A DNA stretch of 33,765 nt, taken from an uncultured Acidobacteriota bacterium. Its GTDB lineage: Bacteria; Acidobacteriota; Blastocatellia; RBC074. The first letter of the stretch is position 1; every line of letters starts with the position of its first letter. Both the position numbers and the translations under genes were made by a program. The stretch is from the NCBI GenBank assembly GCA_902825875.1, contig CADECP010000055.1, forward strand, positions 1 to 33,765, read 5' to 3'. This document shows, one piece after another, positions 1 through 8,918 of the stretch. The notes under the pieces were generated by a model. It saw only the letters and a list, made by a program, of their open reading frames with translations, had not been told where the DNA came from and ran no database searches.

Positions 1-341
1 TTGACTGATTCGTCAATGCTGAAAGGGCAACTCAGGATTCGTGCAACAAAGCCCTGCTCAAGTATGAAGCCAATATGAAATACCAGTCTTGGGGTAGCGA
101 TGGATGTGCTTACCCTTTACGGGACTGTGGAAATGGCATGTGCGGGTATCCAGCTGGTTTTCAATATACGTCTTTGAGCCTTAGCAGCTTTTGCCAATCT
201 TCGATTGTCTGCTGCAGTGGATATGCTTGCCCAATTAGCGGCCTTAATGGCGGGACCTGTAGGAGAGGATATCCCTGCGTGTTCGTTTGCGAGCCTTGAT
301 AGCCATGCCATTTGCTGGCTGATAGTTTGATGCGTCTGGCT
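1..341. other. Left edge, no recognisable gene
   Basis: Short open frames exist on both strands, the longest on the minus strand around 117-311, but none has a recognisable domain, a convincing ribosome binding site or neighbours that would support it. The minus-strand frame is rich in Ala, Lys and Ser and could be the tail of a decayed gene. I see no promoter or repeat that I would defend here. Confidence 0.5.
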
Positions 342-390
342 AAAAAATGCGAAGAACCTCTCCTCTGCAAATTGCAGAAGAGAGGTTCTT
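342..390 (-). terminator. Rho-independent terminator after the TonB receptor
   Basis: Arms 352-362 and 380-390 are perfectly complementary over 11 bp (AAGAACCTCTC / GAGAGGTTCTT). One mismatch and five more pairs extend the stem toward a small loop. Read on the minus strand, the hairpin is followed within about five bases by a run of six T (342-347). It lies about 40 bp after the receptor stop codon, so it fits a terminator for that gene. Confidence 0.8.
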
Positions 391-431
391 GATAGAAGCT
401 TGGATGCTTGTCATACACGATTATTTCACCG

Positions 432-3400
432 TTAAAACTCGATCCGAGCTCCAATCTGAATACGGCGCGGACGATTAGCCTGTGTATTGAGCACACCAAA
501 CAACTCCAGTTCGTAAACCTTGTCCAAAAATGGAGCTTCAAAATTGACGTGATTGAACACATTGATGAAATCGAACGACAGTTTGAAATTGACCCGATTG
601 TATAATCTGGTTTCTTTTCCAACGCTCCAATCAAAGCTCCATTGCCCCAATCCGCGTAAGACATTGCGCCCGTGACGACGGTCTTTTGAAACCAAAATTT
701 CCCTAAAATTCTTAAGCACTTCGGCTGGATTAGCGAATAGATTCAAGCCTGTGACGCTGCTTGCGCTGCCTACACCATTTGCGCCTCCGGTAACTCCTTT
801 ATGCACCTTTGGATCAAACAGCGAATCGCCTAATGGAATTGCTCCGGACAAACTACTAAAGCCGCCGCCGCCAAATGAGTTAAAGGACGGTAAGCCAACA
901 GTCAACGGCAATCCGCTTCGAGATGTGACAATGCCGGACACAAACCAGCCGCTTATTAAATAGTTAAGCATGTTAGATTTCGCCTCAAGACGCTTGCTTT
1001 TGCCGAGTGGAAGTTCATAAACACCGTGTGCGCTAATCAAATGCCTTATGTCGAATTGTGATGGTGCATAATCAATGTCTGGGAAAAATGGTGACTGGAG
1101 TTCAATAAAATTGCTTTGACTACTACCGCTCGGCGCAAGTTCAGCGCCTAATGGAGCATTGTCTAATGACTTAGAAAGAGAATAGTTCACTTCAAAGACC
1201 AATCCGGTCAATGCCTGTTTTCTCAAACTAACAAAGAGGCCATGGTAATTTGAGTAACCTGCCGAGTGCCGATACAAGTAGTTCACACCATTGAAAAAAA
1301 GATTCGTTAATCGAGGAGCGTTAGGATTCTTTCCACAGAAAGTCCCACCCTGATCCAGGCTTCCAGTAAAAAGATGGCGTATGCTACCCAGCAAAAAATC
1401 ACTGCGGAAATTTGAGGCAAAACAAGCTGTTGTCCTAGGGCCATAAATATTTTCGAAATATGGCTGCGGCGCAACTGGTAATCCGCTCCTCAATGCAGTT
1501 GCCACAGCATCGAAAGCCTCTGCCACCGTCTGACCTGATCGTAAGTCTTTGTGCATGATAGGAAGTGCATTTAGATCACCATCCACGTATAACTGGCGTG
1601 CGAATCTCCCGATATAGCCAGTTTCTACCAGAAAATTTTTAGGTAGGGTTCGCTGAATTGAAAAGGTTACGACGTGGTTACGTGGTGTTTTGATGAAGGG
1701 GTCAATATGAAACGCGTAAGAACCGGATGCGGCTACAGGGTCGGCTATGGCAGTAGGCGAAGATAGTGCCGGAATGGGAGTGTCAATGCCGATACGAAAA
1801 GCCGCCCCGGCAGCGTTCCGAGGGGATCGCAAAGAGTTACTGCGTGAGAAACCTGAGTCTGTTCCGTACAACCCCAACACCGTGGCGTTGTTTGTTCGAT
1901 CAAAAACCAGCGAATATCCGCCCCGGACGACAGTTTTCTGATCACCAAGAAGATGTCGCAATAGTCCTTTTTTGACGGACGGATTCCACGCAATCGAAAA
2001 GCGTGGAGATAGATTCGAATAGTCGGTATTAAATGCGTTCTTTCTGCCAAGCTGTTTCAGCGATGCGAACTCAATTTCTGGCGTTAGGCTGACTCCCAAC
2101 TCTGCTGCTTGACGCCGATCTTCGATGTATTGCTTAAAGCTCAGAACATTGCGTGAGTGTTTATAAACTGCCATTGATTCACGGTTTGTATCTTCCACCG
2201 GCGAAGACTGCCAGCCATAACTAATTCCGTAGGTAGCAGTCAGCGAAGGCCGCCAGCGCCAGGTATCAGAAAAGAAGAAATTCCATTCATTGTATCGGTG
2301 GTTTGTGCCGGTGGCGGAACCAACTGGCTGCAACTGTAAATTCCCATCATAGGATGAGTTTGTGTAAGTTCGGTTGACGATACCAAAGAGAATACTTGTC
2401 AGATTTTGTGTTCCGCCTAAAGACGACCCGATCTCAGCAAATGGCAAGTTGCCAGCGCCCCAGAGATTGCTAACTTGTTTGGCGCGTAAGCGACGGATGT
2501 TCATTCCTTTCTGGATACTGTGCGAACCTTTTGACCAAGCCAATGTGTCCGTTATTTGGTAAGTGTCGTTTTTCACGGCATCACGACTGCGATAATCAAC
2601 GAGGTCATTCATCAACAGGCGCAGGCTTATTGGAATGTCCAGGCCAACAAGCTTTTGCGGGGGAGTTGAATCCGCGCCTTGCCTGTCTTGCAACCAGCCA
2701 AAACGAGCTTCGTTAGTTAGATGTGAAGAAAACACTCCAACCATAGAAACTATCGCATTGCGCGGTCGTTCAGAATTTCGATTTCCAAAACTTCGATTTA
2801 CCAAGTCCGCCTGACAGTTGTTGCCTTGAGTGTCAGGGAAAAACTGGCAGCCCTGCAATTGCCGATCTGCGGCAAATTTGGCCGCGACATTCCACATATC
2901 TGAAAATTTATGATCCAGTCTGGCAACGCCGATGTTGTTGGATAGCAATGTTGGCGCAGCAAATGTGAAGCCCGCTGTGTTTAGCCTGTCACCAACAGAA
3001 AAATCGTTGGGAAGTGGATAAAGGCTGAGGTATTCCAGCATCTTTGGATTCGGCCCCAACCCACGCGGGTCTTGCTGTCTAATCGTGTTTGGGTCAAGCG
3101 TCGTAATTGCCCCATTGCTGCTGCTGCGAATGATTCCACGGCGATACTCAGCGGTTGGGACAATTCTTGTCACCGTGACTGAATCGGGATTGCGTCGCCC
3201 TTCAAAGTTAAGGAAAAAGAAGGTGCGATCTTTGACGATTGGCCCCCCAATCGTGCCTCCGAAGCGATTATCCAGATGAAAAGGGCGCGCAATTCCAGTT
3301 CGATTATTCGTCCAGGAATTGGCCGCCAGCGCGTTGTTCTGGTGGTAAAGATAGGCGCTGCCGTTAAATGCATTGCCGCCGCTTTTGGTGGTCATTACGA

Positions 3401-4088
3401 TCTGGCCGCCTGACGCAGGCAAAAAAGTGGCGTTGGCATTGGCCACGGCGATTCGCATTTCTTTGATGGATTCAACAGTGACCGGAATAGTGGTGCGACT
3501 GGGCGAACCGTTTTGTTTGTCAGACACGTCAATTCCATCCAGTGTGATGGTCACTTGATCCTGACGCCCTCCGGCAAATTCTCCGGTGTCGGTCGTGCCT
3601 GGTTGCAAGAAAAACAGGGAATTGGTCTGGCGGGTGATATTCGGCAACAGTTTCATCGTTTGTTCGCGGAATGTGCTGCCGATGCTGGCGTCAGATGTTT
3701 GCAATAAAGATTCGATCCCGGCTGTGACCTGAATCGGAGGATTGGTTTCTATCCCTAATTCCAATGTTGCATTGATGGTGGTTTCTTTTGAAAGCTCGGT
3801 TTGGGCTTCGATCAGGGCAGGAGTGAATCCTTTTGCCGTGATTTTGATGTCATAAAAATCCGGGCTGAGCGTGTAAAAAGCATAACGCCCGCGATCATCG
3901 GTTTTTGCCTTCAGCTCTTGCGCTGTCGCCTTTCTGGTTAATGTGACTGTTGCGCCCTGGACAACTGCGCCGGTTTGGTCTGTAACCTCGCCTTTGATGA
4001 CGGAGGTTGCGGTTGTCTGCGCTGAGGTCAGGATTGCGCCGAAAAGCATCCACGTCAGGCAGAGTGTGACTGTGTAAAACAATTTCAT
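432..4088 (-). CDS. Oar-like TonB-dependent receptor with carboxypeptidase-regulatory domain
   Basis: Large outer-membrane receptor of 1218 residues. An N-terminal signal peptide (MKLFYTVTL... ending near SAQ) is followed by a carboxypeptidase-regulatory-like fold at about residues 30-100 (IKGEVTDQTGAVVQGATVTL), a plug-like region with TLDGIDVSD near residue 185, and a long beta-barrel ending in ARIEF. The terminal Phe is the usual BAM recognition residue. The family moves large substrates (glycans, siderophores, peptides) across the outer membrane with TonB energy; the substrate cannot be read from sequence. I start at the ATG at 4088 because AGGAGT lies eight bases upstream and the signal peptide begins there; an in-frame ATG at 4115 would add nine residues. 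It lies downstream of the sigma/kinase pair, separated by a repeat-filled gap of about 500 bp, so it is probably transcribed on its own. Confidence 0.93.
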   Translation of the reverse strand: MKLFYTVTLCLTWMLFGAILTSAQTTATSVIKGEVTDQTGAVVQGATVTLTRKATAQELKAKTDDRGRYAFYTLSPDFYDIKITAKGFTPALIEAQTELSKETTINATLELGIETNPPIQVTAGIESLLQTSDASIGSTFREQTMKLLPNITRQTNSLFFLQPGTTDTGEFAGGRQDQVTITLDGIDVSDKQNGSPSRTTIPVTVESIKEMRIAVANANATFLPASGGQIVMTTKSGGNAFNGSAYLYHQNNALAANSWTNNRTGIARPFHLDNRFGGTIGGPIVKDRTFFFLNFEGRRNPDSVTVTRIVPTAEYRRGIIRSSSNGAITTLDPNTIRQQDPRGLGPNPKMLEYLSLYPLPNDFSVGDRLNTAGFTFAAPTLLSNNIGVARLDHKFSDMWNVAAKFAADRQLQGCQFFPDTQGNNCQADLVNRSFGNRNSERPRNAIVSMVGVFSSHLTNEARFGWLQDRQGADSTPPQKLVGLDIPISLRLLMNDLVDYRSRDAVKNDTYQITDTLAWSKGSHSIQKGMNIRRLRAKQVSNLWGAGNLPFAEIGSSLGGTQNLTSILFGIVNRTYTNSSYDGNLQLQPVGSATGTNHRYNEWNFFFSDTWRWRPSLTATYGISYGWQSSPVEDTNRESMAVYKHSRNVLSFKQYIEDRRQAAELGVSLTPEIEFASLKQLGRKNAFNTDYSNLSPRFSIAWNPSVKKGLLRHLLGDQKTVVRGGYSLVFDRTNNATVLGLYGTDSGFSRSNSLRSPRNAAGAAFRIGIDTPIPALSSPTAIADPVAASGSYAFHIDPFIKTPRNHVVTFSIQRTLPKNFLVETGYIGRFARQLYVDGDLNALPIMHKDLRSGQTVAEAFDAVATALRSGLPVAPQPYFENIYGPRTTACFASNFRSDFLLGSIRHLFTGSLDQGGTFCGKNPNAPRLTNLFFNGVNYLYRHSAGYSNYHGLFVSLRKQALTGLVFEVNYSLSKSLDNAPLGAELAPSGSSQSNFIELQSPFFPDIDYAPSQFDIRHLISAHGVYELPLGKSKRLEAKSNMLNYLISGWFVSGIVTSRSGLPLTVGLPSFNSFGGGGFSSLSGAIPLGDSLFDPKVHKGVTGGANGVGSASSVTGLNLFANPAEVLKNFREILVSKDRRHGRNVLRGLGQWSFDWSVGKETRLYNRVNFKLSFDFINVFNHVNFEAPFLDKVYELELFGVLNTQANRPRRIQIGARIEF

Positions 4089-4137
4089 CGAAGGTGACTC
4101 CTGTAAAATTGACATTACCGTAATTTGTGTCGGCAGT

Positions 4138-4283
4138 AGCTCCAGAGGAGCTGCCTGTTTATAGAGATGACAAGTGAGAAGCTCCCAAGCTCCGTAGGAG
4201 CGACCTGTGGCACAGGCCGCTCCTACGGAGCTTGGGGAAAATTGATTGCGACAAACTATAAACAGATCGCTCCTAACGGAGCT
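4138..4283. repeat. Nested palindromic intergenic element
   Basis: The outer arms contain CTGTTTATAG (ending at 4164) and CTATAAACAG (from 4256). Each outer arm also carries its own small GCTCC...GGAGC palindrome. Nested inside, 4185-4202 and 4218-4235 are perfectly complementary over 18 bp, and the 15-base segment between them folds again (CCTGTG/CACAGG). The whole could form a tall cruciform or hairpin. It lies between the kinase stop and the receptor start, too far from the kinase and without a T-run, so I regard it as a dispersed palindromic repeat rather than a simple terminator. Confidence 0.85.
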
Positions 4284-4345
4284 GGCTATTTAGCCTACAG
4301 AAATCATGGTAGCGCCATAAGGTTTATGTGATCTCAAAAAAAGTG

Positions 4346-4506
4346 GCAACGGCTCAACAGATTCTTCGTTTCGGAGCGACGGTTGAATCTGCTGGCTCCA
4401 GATTGCATTCAAGCGTCGTTACTCAACGCGAAAATCTGTCTCCCACTTATTACAAGCGGTAAACGACCAACCTAAAACTACGTGACCAAAAGACCTGAGC
4501 CGTTGC
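4346..4506. repeat. Intergenic stretch bounded by 11-bp inverted repeats
   Basis: GCAACGGCTCA at 4346-4356 is exactly complementary to TGAGCCGTTGC at 4496-4506, enclosing about 140 bp without a coding frame. An inner imperfect pair is also visible (CAACAGATTC near 4355 and GAATCTGCTG near 4390). The layout resembles a small non-autonomous element, but no flanking target duplication is evident, so this is only a suggestion. Nothing else is recognisable between 4284 and 4585. Confidence 0.4.
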
Positions 4507-4585
4507 AAAAATAATTTTCAAAGATAAATGCGAAAAATGTGCGGCAAACAGCTCAAAAAAAATTGTCGCCTGCTTCACCGATCGC

Positions 4586-6532
4586 TTAATGGTGTATCAG
4601 GCTTACGGCGTAAACAAGAATTGATGATTGGCTGGCCAGTCTTCTGAATTTACCGGCTTTGTCTGGTTCGTTAATTGTCTTGTTGGACGATTGGGCGGCC
4701 AAAAAACGGCTTATGGATTCGACTTCCGCCGGACTGTTAATACGTCCCGGATGCTCCAAGTCCAATTTCCTGCCTTCCCAAGCCCAGGCTTTTACTGCTT
4801 CTAACTCCGGTATCGGCTCTGCGGCCCAAATCAGCCAGAATTTTTCAGTTGCGATAGTGGCGTCGAACTCGTAGCCCCAATTCTTTTTACTCTTGTTGTC
4901 AGGAATGGATAACTGCTGGTTGGAGTTAATGGCGGCGGATGGCTCTGTGTCCGAAATGGAAAACGGATATTCAATCAGCATCTGCGCCTTCTGTGTTTGG
5001 CCACCCACTACGTCATGCCACTCATTCAAAATGTACAAGAACCCGTCCTGTGGGCTGAATAGTTCAAACCGAATCTGGTCGCCTTTGCTGATAATTACTG
5101 TTTCATTTTCCGGCAAGACCGTGAACGGCTTATCGCCAGGAAACAGTTTTTGATTTCGACGAAGCAGCAGCGAGTAATTCAACACTCTGTTTGGCTGCGT
5201 TGTTTCAGGTATAACCACGGGCTGTTTGGGTTTGTCAGGTGGTCGTTGAGATGACCACAGCCAATACCCGCCAGATGAAAGCGCAGCTAACAACAATGCA
5301 GCTAAGGCCGGTTTGGCATAGCGAATCTGTTTGTTTGGTGGCGAATCAATAATTTTGCCGGGAGGATGAACCGGCAAAATTGGAGGAGCGACCAGCGGCG
5401 GTTTTATGGGGAAATCTTCTGTGGTGACATGCTCTTCCTTTGCCTGAACAGCGCGTTCCAGTTCGCTGGCAAATTCCACCACAGATTGGTAACGCTCGCT
5501 GGTAACTTTTGCCAGCGATTTCATAATTACGCGATCAATGGCAACAGAGATTTTCAGGTCAGGGCGTTTCTGGCTCGGTTCTGGCGGAGTTTCATAAAGA
5601 TGTTTGGTGACAATTTCCGCTTGGGATTGGCCGTCATTGGCTGGGCGTCCGGTCAGCAGTTCATAAGCCGTCAGTCCCAGCGCGTAAACGTCCGATGCCG
5701 GAGTCAGGTCTTGGCCTTTGGCGTGGTGCAATTGTTCAGGCGACATGTACAGCAAAGTCCCGATTGCGCCTTTGGTGCTGCTGACGCTGATGCCGTCCTG
5801 AGATTTGCGGGCGGCGATGCCGAAATCCAGAACTTTGACCGTCAGTTTGCCGCCGGATTCGGTGACGGCAATGTTCGCCGGTTTGATGTCGCGGTGGATG
5901 ACTCCGGCTTCGTGCGCGGCGTGCAAACCAGCAGCGGCTTGTTTGATGACTTCAACGGTTTGTGCCGGAGTCATTGGGCCGCGCTGAATCAGCCATTCAC
6001 GCAGAGTTTCGCCTTCGACGTATTCCATCACCAAAAACGGCCTGCCGTCTCCCATTCGCCCGGCGTCGTACAGCAAAACCAGATTTGGATGTTGCAGGTC
6101 GGCCAGGATTTGGACTTCGCGGCGGAATCGGTTGTAAAGACTCAATCCGGTGTCGGCGTTGATGATCTTGACGGCTACGTTACGACGAAAAGTATTGTCG
6201 GAGCGTTCGGCTCTATAAACGATGCCCATTCCGCCTTTGGCCAGATATTGAGTCAGTCGGTAGGCTCCGACGCGCTTGCCGACCAAAACCTGCGGGTTCG
6301 ATTCGATTGGTTGATACGACCACAGCGGCGATTCCATAAAATTCCCGGATTCGCCGCTGCTGTGAGCTTCCAGCAACTGACTGACGGTTCGCCGCAATTC
6401 CTGGTCTTGCTGTCCAATGGAATTCAGCAGGTTTTCGCGGTCGGTCGGAGCCAGCAACAGCGCCTGATCCAGTTGATCCAGCGCTTGTTTCCATCGTTTG
6501 CGTGTGACTTCTTCTGTGGTTTCTCTGGTCAT
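4586..6532 (-). CDS. Membrane Ser/Thr protein kinase with DUF4384-like C-terminus
   Basis: 648-residue Hanks-type kinase. Residues 10-58 form the helical leader common in acidobacterial and planctomycete kinases. The kinase domain spans about 90-360: Gly-rich loop AKGGMG at 98-103, VAVK with Lys122, catalytic HRDIKPAN with Asp215, DFG at 236-238, and MSPEQ in the activation segment. A proline-rich linker leads to one membrane helix at about 407-427. The C-terminal extracytoplasmic part resembles DUF4384 (GDQIRFELFSPQDGFLYILNEW is typical in style). It probably senses an envelope cue and phosphorylates cytoplasmic targets. The start ATG at 6532 overlaps the sigma-factor stop as ATGA, giving translational coupling; longer starts upstream would run into the sigma gene. 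All catalytic residues are present. Confidence 0.94.
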   Translation of the reverse strand: MTRETTEEVTRKRWKQALDQLDQALLLAPTDRENLLNSIGQQDQELRRTVSQLLEAHSSGESGNFMESPLWSYQPIESNPQVLVGKRVGAYRLTQYLAKGGMGIVYRAERSDNTFRRNVAVKIINADTGLSLYNRFRREVQILADLQHPNLVLLYDAGRMGDGRPFLVMEYVEGETLREWLIQRGPMTPAQTVEVIKQAAAGLHAAHEAGVIHRDIKPANIAVTESGGKLTVKVLDFGIAARKSQDGISVSSTKGAIGTLLYMSPEQLHHAKGQDLTPASDVYALGLTAYELLTGRPANDGQSQAEIVTKHLYETPPEPSQKRPDLKISVAIDRVIMKSLAKVTSERYQSVVEFASELERAVQAKEEHVTTEDFPIKPPLVAPPILPVHPPGKIIDSPPNKQIRYAKPALAALLLAALSSGGYWLWSSQRPPDKPKQPVVIPETTQPNRVLNYSLLLRRNQKLFPGDKPFTVLPENETVIISKGDQIRFELFSPQDGFLYILNEWHDVVGGQTQKAQMLIEYPFSISDTEPSAAINSNQQLSIPDNKSKKNWGYEFDATIATEKFWLIWAAEPIPELEAVKAWAWEGRKLDLEHPGRINSPAEVESISRFLAAQSSNKTINEPDKAGKFRRLASQSSILVYAVSLIHH

Positions 6533-7134
6533 TGTATTTGCCGAAGTGTGGGGGCGCTGTGCGATGCGCCTGTGGATTCTTTGATTCCGAGTTGAAGCTT
6601 GATGAAGGCTTTGGCCGTGGCCCAATGTCGTTTAACCGTGCCGACCGGAATGCTGGTGATTTCGGAAATCTCTTCGATTTTGAAACCGCCGAAATAACGA
6701 AGCTCGACGATCAACGCCAGTCGCTCGTCAATTTTGGTCAGGTCGTTGAGGATGTCGTTGACCTTCAGGATGCTGGGATCGGTTTGAATCGTCAGGCCGG
6801 GAATGTCTTCAATCGCGGCATTGGCTTGATCTTCTGGGCGCTGGCGGCGAGCGTATTCCACCAGGATGCGGCGCATTTGCAGGGCGGCGACTTTGAAAAA
6901 ATGCTGGCGGCCTTCCCACTGAATGTTCCTGATTCTGAACAGTTTCAAGTAGGCTTCCTGAACCAGATCTGAAGTTTGGTAAAAGTGTTCCGGGCGTTCG
7001 CGGCGAAGCCGGTTGGCGGCGATTCGCTTCAAGCTGCCGCGAACCAGGCGCGCAAGCCGGTCGTAAGCTTGGGAATTGCCTTGCTCGATCTGATGCAACA
7101 GATCGGTTATTTCGCCGGAGTTGGGAGAAGTCAT
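6529..7134 (-). CDS. ECF-type RNA polymerase sigma factor
   Basis: 201-codon sigma-70 family protein of the ECF-like group (Pfam Sigma70_ECF / TIGR02999 style) common in Acidobacteria and Planctomycetes. Region 2 lies at about residues 10-98 (DLVQEAYLKLF for -10 recognition, then HFFKVAALQMRRILVEYAR). Region 4 is at about 130-185, with a helix-turn-helix (EISEITSIPVGTVKRHWATAKAFI). I choose the ATG at 7134 because GGAGG sits six bases upstream; a start at 7176 is possible but has no such site. Its stop overlaps the kinase start, so the two probably form one signalling unit in which the kinase regulates or is regulated with the sigma factor. No anti-sigma factor is present. Confidence 0.93.
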   Translation of the reverse strand: MTSPNSGEITDLLHQIEQGNSQAYDRLARLVRGSLKRIAANRLRRERPEHFYQTSDLVQEAYLKLFRIRNIQWEGRQHFFKVAALQMRRILVEYARRQRPEDQANAAIEDIPGLTIQTDPSILKVNDILNDLTKIDERLALIVELRYFGGFKIEEISEITSIPVGTVKRHWATAKAFIKLQLGIKESTGASHSAPTLRQIQ

Positions 7135-7289
7135 CGGCGGCCTCCGCGTTGATGATGGCCTGATAGGCCGAATCAACTATGTTTGGTTGTTCCTGACTTA
7201 GTGCTGAATGAAGCGCCCAAAGGTCGCTGGCTCAGTGGGCTGTGGCTACCTTTTGGACGGGCGCATCGTAGGCGAAGGGCAATGCAAGT

Positions 7290-7805
7290 TCAAGGTTGTT
7301 GCCCGCAGCGAAACACTCGCACGGCAGAATCATTGGGCAAAGAGGCAAGCAGGTGTTCGATGGTTTGCCGCAGCGTTGGATGAGTGAGTTGCGGCGCGAT
7401 TTCGGCCAATGGCTGAAGCACAAATCGGCGCAGATGCATTCGCGGATGTGGCACTGTCAGTTCGACGCCTTCGGACTCGCCCTTGATGATTTCATCGCCG
7501 AACAGCAGCAGGTCAATGTCTATGGTGCGAGCGCCGCGCGGCACGGTTCGGACTCGGCCAAGTTCGGCTTCGGTTTCCAGGCATAGCTTCATCAACGCGA
7601 ATGGCTCCAAGTTTTCGGCGGCGACTGCAATGACCTGATTCAAGAATTTCGGCTGATCCAGAAAATCCACAGGATCGGTTTCGTAAACCGAAGATTCCGC
7701 GACAATCTGCAAGCCTCCTGCGGCCAACAGAGAAATTGCCTGCCGCAGATTGGCTTCGCGGTCGCCAAGGTTTGAGCCTAATCCCAGATAAGCAACGTGC
7801 TGCAT
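7290..7805 (-). CDS. folK: 2-amino-4-hydroxy-6-hydroxymethyldihydropteridine pyrophosphokinase
   Basis: 171 residues, normal length for HPPK. It transfers pyrophosphate from ATP to 6-hydroxymethyl-7,8-dihydropterin in folate synthesis, in the cytoplasm. Family motifs are clear: the N-terminal YLGLGSNLGDRE (residues 6-16), VYETDPVDFLDQPKFLNQV near 40-58, and the signature RGARTIDIDLLLFGD near 90-104, with the metal-binding aspartates, then VPHPRMHLRRFVLQPLAEI. The start codon at 7805 directly abuts the stop of the preceding small gene with no spacer, so translation is probably coupled. No other folate gene (folP, folB) lies nearby. Confidence 0.96.
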   Translation of the reverse strand: MQHVAYLGLGSNLGDREANLRQAISLLAAGGLQIVAESSVYETDPVDFLDQPKFLNQVIAVAAENLEPFALMKLCLETEAELGRVRTVPRGARTIDIDLLLFGDEIIKGESEGVELTVPHPRMHLRRFVLQPLAEIAPQLTHPTLRQTIEHLLASLPNDSAVRVFRCGQQP

Positions 7806-8150
7806 TTACTTCAACTCTTCGACAATGGAATTTCCTGAAGAACAATCGCCGCTTGTCCATTGCCAGGATTCGTGCAGGCGATAACGTCCGTCTGGCAAAA
7901 TCTCCGGCGTCGAGCGGCATGTGCCAGTGCAAAGCTCGCCTTCAACGTTGACGTGTTGGTAGCGCATGTCCAGGCAGCCATCGGCATCCACTTTGGCCAC
8001 CAACGAACCAAACCGAATGCTGCCGCCCGCGTAAGTCGCCCAAACGATGTCATCTTGTTGGTGGTAATGAAAGATGGTTTCGGCGCTGACTTCGCCGGTT
8101 TCGGAATTGCTGACACCAACGAAACGGCGATTGTCATAATTGAATGTCAT
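7806..8150 (-). CDS. Conserved small protein of unknown function
   Basis: 114 residues, no signal peptide or membrane segment. The sequence is predicted to be beta-rich, with repeated aromatic strands (FVGVSN, IFHYHQQDDIVWATYAGGSIRFGSLVAKVD, CLDMRYQHVN, GRYRLHESWQW). Similar proteins are sometimes labelled N-acetylglutamate synthase in databases, but nothing here shows an acetyltransferase fold, so I do not adopt that name. Four cysteines are present, including a C-x3-C pair (CTGTC). It lies nine bases after the J-domain gene and directly before folK, clearly part of the same transcript. Confidence 0.8.
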   Translation of the reverse strand: MTFNYDNRRFVGVSNSETGEVSAETIFHYHQQDDIVWATYAGGSIRFGSLVAKVDADGCLDMRYQHVNVEGELCTGTCRSTPEILPDGRYRLHESWQWTSGDCSSGNSIVEELK

Positions 8151-8159
8151 TGGAACTAT

Positions 8160-8915
8160 TCAGGCGACGGCGGCTTCGGTTTGTTCGTCCTGGAAAATCA
8201 GTTTCAGGTGAAACAGACGGTTTCGAGCTTTTCGGATTTGGCGATCCACCTGCAAAACCAAATCGGCAAACAAATCGTCTTCCTGCACTTCGGCGGTTTC
8301 GACGCGCCGTTTGAGCTTGTAAATTTCCGACGCCGTGGTTTCTGCAATTTCGGTTTCGATTTCATCCAGTCGTTGTTTGGTTTCGGCGATTTTTCTCAGC
8401 AGCAGAATCATTTCAGCGGACATTGCGCCGTTGGTTTCGACGGCTTCCAGACTCGCGCCCGCTTCCAGCAATTCCTGCAACCGATCCTCAGCGCCGGATT
8501 CGTAAGCGCGATTGACCTCGACCATCAGTTGATGGCGATGCTGGCGTTCTTGCGGGCAAGAAGTCAGATCAGGATGAAACTTGCGCGCGACTTCCTTGTA
8601 AAGTTTTTTCAGCTTGTCCGAATGCAGGCGATTCTGGCCGCAACCAACTTCGTCGTCAGCCAGCGAATCGCCGTCGTAGTTGTCGTCAAAATCCAGCCCC
8701 TGAATTTTGGCAATTTCTTTTTCGATCTTTGCCAATTCGTCATACTTGTCGCCGACCACGCTCAGGTAACGAATCTCGAACGTCGTCAATCCGGCGTTGA
8801 CGCCCGCCAATCGCGCTTCGGCGTTGGACAATTCGGTTTCAAGCTGCGCCAGTTCTTCGCGACGGCGTTGCAGTTCATGTTCTTCACTTTGTTGACTCAG
8901 AATCAGCGTGCTCAT
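8160..8915 (-). CDS. Coiled-coil protein with a J-domain
   Basis: 251 residues. Residues 8-75 are a charged heptad-rich helix (coiled coil), followed by an acidic linker (80-90). A J-domain-like helical hairpin at about 98-145 carries the HPD tripeptide (KKLYKEVARKFHPDL, HPD at 114-116) that stimulates DnaK-type chaperone ATPases. A second long coiled coil occupies about 165-250. There is no Gly/Phe region or zinc-binding domain, so it is not DnaJ itself but a J-domain co-chaperone or structural protein. It starts three bases after the phosphatase stop, hence the same operon. The client or target is unknown. Confidence 0.8.
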   Translation of the reverse strand: MSTLILSQQSEEHELQRRREELAQLETELSNAEARLAGVNAGLTTFEIRYLSVVGDKYDELAKIEKEIAKIQGLDFDDNYDGDSLADDEVGCGQNRLHSDKLKKLYKEVARKFHPDLTSCPQERQHRHQLMVEVNRAYESGAEDRLQELLEAGASLEAVETNGAMSAEMILLLRKIAETKQRLDEIETEIAETTASEIYKLKRRVETAEVQEDDLFADLVLQVDRQIRKARNRLFHLKLIFQDEQTEAAVA

Positions 8916-8918
8916 TTT

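Noticed and set aside
5366..6595. Long open frame of 409 codons on the plus strand
   Set aside because: It is antisense to the Ser/Thr kinase and sigma genes, whose catalytic motifs are intact; the frame has no recognisable domain.
7195..7266. Possible terminator after folK (GCGCCC...GGGCGC with AAAGGT/ACCTTT)
   Set aside because: The pairs are separated by unequal spacers and no T-run follows on the minus strand; too weak to call.
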